The notes beneath the pieces were generated by a model. That model was not told where the DNA came from and ran no database searches. It saw only the letters and a list, made by a program, of their open reading frames with translations. Below are positions 32,066 to 35,961 of a stretch of 35,961 bases of DNA, one piece after another. The first letter of the stretch is position 1. Every line of letters begins with the position of its first letter. Source of the stretch: CAMDMI01 sp036759185 (lineage in GTDB: Bacteria > Bacteroidota > Bacteroidia > Cytophagales > Flexibacteraceae); contig DAIOVD010000015.1 of the NCBI GenBank assembly GCA_036759185.1, positions 1-35,961 of the forward strand. Direction: 5' to 3'. A program made the position numbers and the translations under genes.

Positions 32066-33708
32066 TGGAAAGAGAACAAGGTAGTTTACAGGAAAGACTC
32101 AGGGATTTTGGAAGGGAACCCAGACCTGAGATACTGGTGTCTTTGCAAAGCCAGCTGGCTGAGCGGAGAAGCAAAAAGAGACCCGCCTGGTGGTTGCTTG
32201 CCGCAGCCATCGTGTTTGTCAGTGGCGTATCCAACACATTTTTCAATGTCCTTGACCTGGAGCAAAATTCTCATCAGTCACTCAGTGAATCGACCCTACA
32301 CAATGTTCCCAGGGCCGGTAAACCAGATGAACCGCTGAATTCCTCAGCAAACAACTCTCACACACATCATCAAACTGAAAACAACAATCTGAACCAGACC
32401 CAGGATCTGGCAGAATCAAACATAAAGAACGACCCTGCTCAAAAGGAGGAGGGCGAATCTCAGCCGTTAGAAAAGTCATCTTTCAAACGTAAAAATCAAC
32501 TGCCTGAGCGATCCGGGCAAGTATTGGCGACCATTTCAACAAAAGAGGTCGATGCTCAGGACGGTTCGTCACATGAATCAGAAGGTGTAGAAACGGAAGA
32601 AACAATCAGCCATCCAGCCGCCAATCAGGCAAAAAGTACCAGACGGAAAACAGACTTTGGGAAGTCGTCTCTTCAAACAGCTGGCAGTATTGCTCTCCGG
32701 AATTCACAGAAAGGTAAAACTCCATCCGCTCCAGGTGAATCTAAACCCGCAATTTCGGATCAGGGCCAGATCAGTTACCCTTCCAGCAAATCCTCAGCAG
32801 AAGGAGAGTCAAGCCAATCCATTGCAGCCAAAGGGGTTCAGGATCAGAATATAAAGCCTACGGACAATGTACCTACTCTGTCGGAACCACCTGTCGTTTC
32901 TCCCAGTGAGCAAAAGACCAGTCCGACAACAGAAACCCACGCAAACGATTTGAACAGCCTGAAAAAGGACAGCATCGCAACGGCAGGTCCAAAAGATACT
33001 GTCCTTGTGGCTTCAGCTACTGATTCAACGAAAGTGCCTGTAATAAAGCGGCTTTCGTTTTCTTTATTGGCCGGCAGCCGGTATTCAGCAGTCCGGTACT
33101 ATGCCATCAATCAGGAAAAATCGGAGTTCCGGAATCTGCTCACCAATGAAAATGGTGCCTTTCCTTCCCGTATGAGTTTTGAAGCCGGGACCCGGATCGA
33201 TTACAAACTGGTCAATCAGTTCAGTTTGTTTGGTGATCTGGATTTGGGTTATGGACAGGAAGACCTCTATTTGCTTGCTTCTTCTGCGGTTACGGGTCAG
33301 TTTGACCGGATGGTTTCCGGGAATTCTCTGGTCCTGAATCCAAAATATCAGACCCAAAAAGAGCATATTTCAGCCCGGATCTGGTACAGTTCTGTTCTGG
33401 CAGGCTTTGGTGTTCAGATCACACCAGGCTTACCAGTTGTTCGGCTGGGAGCAGGAATGCAGTTTGTGCTTCTAAGTGATGTGACCCGTCAATTGGACGG
33501 CCTTACGTTGTCAAATGGCAAGATGAGTGGTCCTGCTGGTGTTGGATTCCTCCGGATCAGTGCTTCAAAAGAGATTCCTTTCGGAGCCAAAGGTAGTTTG
33601 GTTGTGGAACCGATGGTTCAGTATTTCCTCAATCCGGTATATCGAATGAAAGCAGGAACATCGATTCTGCCACTGCAGACGGGAATACAGATCGGATGGA
33701 AATGGTAA
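32065..33708 (+). CDS. Putative dual-membrane anti-sigma factor: cytoplasmic segment, one TM helix, long linker, outer-membrane barrel
   Basis: A 547-residue protein whose ATG overlaps the sigma-factor stop by one base. About 40 basic/acidic residues (MEREQGSLQERLRDFGREPR...) precede one hydrophobic helix (RPAWWLLAAAIVFVSGVSNT, 40-58). There is no signal peptide, so the first segment should stay in the cytoplasm. Residues of about 61-325 are low-complexity, rich in Ser, Glu, Gln, Asn, Lys and Pro, and surely disordered. The last 220 residues (from RLSFSLLAGSRYSA) are amphipathic strands ending LQTGIQIGWKW with a terminal aromatic, which fits an outer-membrane barrel of about eight strands. 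A 265-residue disordered chain can span the periplasm. This is the layout of the dual-membrane-spanning anti-sigma factors known from Bacteroides. No zinc-binding anti-sigma (HxxxCxxC) motif is present. Confidence 0.8.
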   Translation: MEREQGSLQERLRDFGREPRPEILVSLQSQLAERRSKKRPAWWLLAAAIVFVSGVSNTFFNVLDLEQNSHQSLSESTLHNVPRAGKPDEPLNSSANNSHTHHQTENNNLNQTQDLAESNIKNDPAQKEEGESQPLEKSSFKRKNQLPERSGQVLATISTKEVDAQDGSSHESEGVETEETISHPAANQAKSTRRKTDFGKSSLQTAGSIALRNSQKGKTPSAPGESKPAISDQGQISYPSSKSSAEGESSQSIAAKGVQDQNIKPTDNVPTLSEPPVVSPSEQKTSPTTETHANDLNSLKKDSIATAGPKDTVLVASATDSTKVPVIKRLSFSLLAGSRYSAVRYYAINQEKSEFRNLLTNENGAFPSRMSFEAGTRIDYKLVNQFSLFGDLDLGYGQEDLYLLASSAVTGQFDRMVSGNSLVLNPKYQTQKEHISARIWYSSVLAGFGVQITPGLPVVRLGAGMQFVLLSDVTRQLDGLTLSNGKMSGPAGVGFLRISASKEIPFGAKGSLVVEPMVQYFLNPVYRMKAGTSILPLQTGIQIGWKW

Positions 33709-33723
33709 CGGAATCAGTAATTT

Positions 33724-34113
33724 CTATTTTTTAGCAACAAGATTGAGCGAAAGATACTTGTCTACGCAAGCTGCAATTTCTTTTTCGGTCACAGGCCGAA
33801 CCAGATAATCATTCGCCCCCGCCTGCATCATGGCTGCCAGTCCTTCATGCTTTTGTGGATTTCCAAATGCGATGATGGGAATTTCATTGAAGAAACCACT
33901 GGCTTTAAGGTATTGGACAAACTGAATCCCCGGCATAAGGCCCATTTCAACTTCTGCAAAAATGAGATCGGGAATATTTCCTTTTCCCAGCCAGAGCAAT
34001 GCTTCGATGCCATTTCCCACAAAAACCGGGACCACCGGATTGCGGAATACCCAATCGCGTATGTCAGAAGCTGGTTTCGCCCCATTTTCAACAATCAGTA
34101 CCTGTTTTTCCAT
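33724..34113 (-). CDS. Degenerate response-regulator receiver domain (pseudo-receiver)
   Basis: A 129-residue single-domain protein of the CheY length and fold. The order of strands and helices is intact (VLIVENG, DLIFAEVEMGLMPG, IPIIAFGNPQ, GANDYLVRPVTEKEI). However, the phospho-acceptor Asp is replaced by Glu54, the acidic pair after strand 1 is Glu9-Asn10, the conserved Thr/Ser is Gly84, and the Lys that contacts the phosphate is Arg106. All key switch residues are therefore changed; the Glu at position 54 could mimic the phosphorylated state. It has its own strong promoter at 34149-34178. It converges with the barrel/anti-sigma gene with a 15-base gap. Partner unknown. Confidence 0.85.
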   Translation of the reverse strand: MEKQVLIVENGAKPASDIRDWVFRNPVVPVFVGNGIEALLWLGKGNIPDLIFAEVEMGLMPGIQFVQYLKASGFFNEIPIIAFGNPQKHEGLAAMMQAGANDYLVRPVTEKEIAACVDKYLSLNLVAKK

Positions 34114-34148
34114 GCTTCCAATTGATTCGTTTTTGTTTAGAACTTGCG

Positions 34149-34178
34149 CAAAAGTAAGTTTTATTAGAATAATGCAAA
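34149..34178 (-). promoter_or_regulatory. Bacteroidetes-type promoter for the pseudo-receiver
   Basis: Minus strand TTTG (34178-34175), an 18-base spacer and a perfect -7 box TACTTTTG (34156-34149), with a predicted leader of about 30 bases. An 8-base palindrome TTGCGCAA (34144-34151) overlaps the box and the start site. Confidence 0.6.
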
Positions 34179-34312
34179 AAATATATTTAAAAAATTCTAA
34201 TTCAATTGAAAGATTTGATTTTCAGTATATTTTGATATGAATTTTAAAATTGCATTTTTTCTTCCTGTTTCGGTTTAATTACTGCACTTTTGAAGTTTAG
34301 GACTTCTTTCGA

Positions 34313-34807
34313 ATGAATACATCAATTACCAGACCGGCTATTAAAGATGAATGGCTGGACAGAGTGAGTTTTTTGTCCGATCAGAACGTGAGTTCAGGAA
34401 AAGGCGGACCGTTTGCGGCCATCGTGATTAAGGACGGAGAGATCATTGCGGAAGGCTGTAATGAGGTGTTGGAGAGTGGCGATCCGACTGCTCATGCGGA
34501 AGTGACCGTCATCCGGAAAGCATGCAAAGTGTTGGGTTCTTTCCAGTTGGAAGATTGCATTCTTATCACTTCCTGTGAGCCATGTCCGATGTGTCTGGGC
34601 GCTATTTACTGGGCCCGTCCCAATTTTGTCGTCTATGTCAACAGCAGGGAAGATGCCGCTGCTATTGGATTTGATGACCAGTTCATTTACGATGAGATCA
34701 ATGTGGCTCCATCTGACAGAAAGATCCCCTGTGTGAAAATTGATTTCCCGAAAGCGAAAGATGCTTTTCGTCACTGGACCGAAAAAACCGACCGAACGAA
34801 CTATTAA
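34313..34807 (+). CDS. guaD: Guanine deaminase (CDA-fold nucleoside/base deaminase)
   Basis: A 164-residue zinc deaminase. The HAE motif (H61, E63) and PCPMC (C91, C94) supply the zinc ligands and catalytic Glu. Its length, the C-terminal tail ending with an aromatic (KTDRTNY), and the ARPNFVVYVNSREDAAAIGFDD segment resemble the Bacillus GuaD type (guanine to xanthine and ammonia) more than TadA, which lacks that tail and keeps tRNA-binding residues. A nucleoside specificity cannot be fully excluded. The upstream 200 bases are very AT-rich with several short palindromes; the nearest -7-like box is CACTTTTG at about 34284-34291. A DUF5723-like gene starts 13 bases downstream. Confidence 0.85.
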   Translation: MNTSITRPAIKDEWLDRVSFLSDQNVSSGKGGPFAAIVIKDGEIIAEGCNEVLESGDPTAHAEVTVIRKACKVLGSFQLEDCILITSCEPCPMCLGAIYWARPNFVVYVNSREDAAAIGFDDQFIYDEINVAPSDRKIPCVKIDFPKAKDAFRHWTEKTDRTNY

Positions 34808-34820
34808 TCTGATCCCGAAT

Positions 34821-35961
34821 TTGAATCCGTTTCCTTCGAAACAATTTGCATTAAAGACCTGGTTCTTCATTGCCAGCTATTTCATTTTGTTTCTCCATCA
34901 GGCAAATGCCCAGATCGAGCTGAGTAACTTTACAGCCACGGGACGGGCGGGGATTTCTTCTACACTTGCCACCGATTACCAGGCACAGGGAGTAAATCCG
35001 GCGAATCTCGCACTGGACCCCAGCTACGACGGAATGCACCAGACCATTGGATTCGGCGAACTCGGTTTTTCAGTGTATTCAGATGCCTTAAGTAAGCTGA
35101 ACCTGAGGTCGGCCCTCTTCAATCCCAGCAAGAATTTATCCTCGGCAGAAAAATCACAGGCAGCCCAGGATTTTGCCGGTAATGGTCTTACCGTCAATAT
35201 GGATTTTCTGTACGCCGGATATGCCTGGCAACGGGTTGCAGGCGGTTCCGGATTTGCCTTTACCATGCGGGAACGTGCTCAATGGTATTCAAAATTCAAT
35301 CCCCTTGCTGCAGAAATCATGTTCAAAGGTTTCAATGCCAGTAGCTATTTCGACTCATTGGTCACCAAGGTCAGGTATGATACCGCCACGCAAAAGGTGA
35401 TTGTTGACACGGTTGGTGCCTTATCTTTAATCCCCAAAACCTTGTCTCAGATTTTGCAGGGAACCCGTATTTCGATGGCCTGGAACAGAGAATATGGTTT
35501 TTCATATGGTGTGAATGTGATCAACAACTATGACCTGAAACTCGATATTGGCGTAGGTTTGAAATACATCCAGGGAATTGGATATCTGGATATTCAGTCG
35601 GATGGTAAAACGCTGAAGGCATTTATTGCTTCTTCACCCTGGTTTGGAATTAAGTTTGGTAATAATGGCCAACTTCAGCAACCTTCAGATTCTGTCAATC
35701 TTGGATTTCTTCCCAACTCCGCTGGTATGGGTGTTGGTTTCGAATTTGGAGTAACCGCCATTATCAAGGACCATTTCCGTGTTTCCGCATCTTTAACCGA
35801 TTTGGGCTCCATCAACTACCAAACAAATGTATACACGGCGACTGATGCCCCACTTACCAACATCAGAAACGGTGGATTTTCCAATTACAACTTCTTTAAA
35901 AATGCAGAACAGTTCGACGGCTTTCAGAAAGACCTGATCAAGTGGGAAGGACTCAAAAACA
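34821..35961 (+). CDS. DUF5723-like outer-membrane barrel protein, 3' end cut by the window
   Basis: About 380 codons are present and the frame is open at the window end. The best start is the TTG at 34821, giving MNPFPSKQFALKTWFFIASY and a signal peptide ending HQANAQ; there is no ATG in front of the hydrophobic core. The mature part has the pattern GRAGISSTLATDYQAQGVNP followed by NLALDPS, in which an early 'NPANL' sits before a FadL/PorP-like strand series, typical of the Bacteroidota DUF5723 group. Later strands include SFGYGVNVINNYD-like and GMGVGFEFGVTAIIKDHF segments. It is likely an outer-membrane barrel of unknown function. It follows guaD closely and may share its transcript. Confidence 0.75.
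   Translation, partial: MNPFPSKQFALKTWFFIASYFILFLHQANAQIELSNFTATGRAGISSTLATDYQAQGVNPANLALDPSYDGMHQTIGFGELGFSVYSDALSKLNLRSALFNPSKNLSSAEKSQAAQDFAGNGLTVNMDFLYAGYAWQRVAGGSGFAFTMRERAQWYSKFNPLAAEIMFKGFNASSYFDSLVTKVRYDTATQKVIVDTVGALSLIPKTLSQILQGTRISMAWNREYGFSYGVNVINNYDLKLDIGVGLKYIQGIGYLDIQSDGKTLKAFIASSPWFGIKFGNNGQLQQPSDSVNLGFLPNSAGMGVGFEFGVTAIIKDHFRVSASLTDLGSINYQTNVYTATDAPLTNIRNGGFSNYNFFKNAEQFDGFQKDLIKWEGLKN

Overview
The window reads as a chromosomal segment of a Bacteroidota (Bacteroidetes) bacterium. The reasons are a protein with a C-terminal type IX secretion (T9SS) type A sorting domain, a Bacteroidetes-type putative porin, a DUF5723-like barrel protein, a two-component-type propeller (Reg_prop/Y_Y_Y) sensor, and several promoters of the phylum-specific form TTG-N17-20-TAnnTTTG. 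The order within the phylum cannot be fixed from the sequence alone. I saw no rRNA or tRNA gene, CRISPR array, insertion sequence or phage gene; the window looks like ordinary, tightly packed chromosome with short intergenic gaps.

Layout. Positions 61-6337 (minus): a two-gene O-acyltransferase unit (SGNH/AlgJ-like protein plus MBOAT), a SWIM zinc-finger protein, the tRNA-modification GTPase MnmE and a small secreted protein. Positions 6671-9342: fumarylacetoacetase (minus) diverging from a Tet-type MFS exporter (plus). Positions 9370-16839 (minus): a small unknown protein, a methyltransferase translationally coupled to threonyl-tRNA synthetase, and a YceI protein followed by a very large propeller-SpoIIE phosphatase sensor. 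Positions 17220-20036: a small barrel protein, a one-haem P460-like lipoprotein and a PPK2 kinase (minus), diverging from a GNAT acetyltransferase. Positions 20161-25855 (minus): fatty-acid desaturase, PiT phosphate transporter, putative porin and LpxK. Positions 25869-28714 (plus): a MORN/YwqK-repeat protein with a C-terminal barrel, overlapping a short-chain polyprenyl diphosphate synthase. Positions 28921-33708 (plus): a lipoprotein, a T9SS cargo protein, an ECF sigma factor, and its overlapping partner with one inner-membrane helix, a long disordered linker and a C-terminal outer-membrane barrel. Positions 33724-35961: a degenerate receiver-domain protein (minus), guanine deaminase and the start of a DUF5723-like protein that runs off the window.

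The dominant theme is envelope biology: lipid A synthesis (LpxK), lipid desaturation, isoprenoids, porins, surface cargo and envelope-linked signalling. The most interesting system is the ECF sigma factor with its partner (31526-33708), which looks like a dual-membrane-spanning anti-sigma factor able to couple outer-membrane state directly to transcription. Other notable items are the 14-blade propeller-SpoIIE sensor, a cluster of ACTTGTA/TACAAGT dyads upstream of yceI, a receiver with Glu in place of the phospho-Asp, a long inverted repeat with an alternative pairing partner at 9737-9799, and the use of non-ATG starts by four large envelope proteins.
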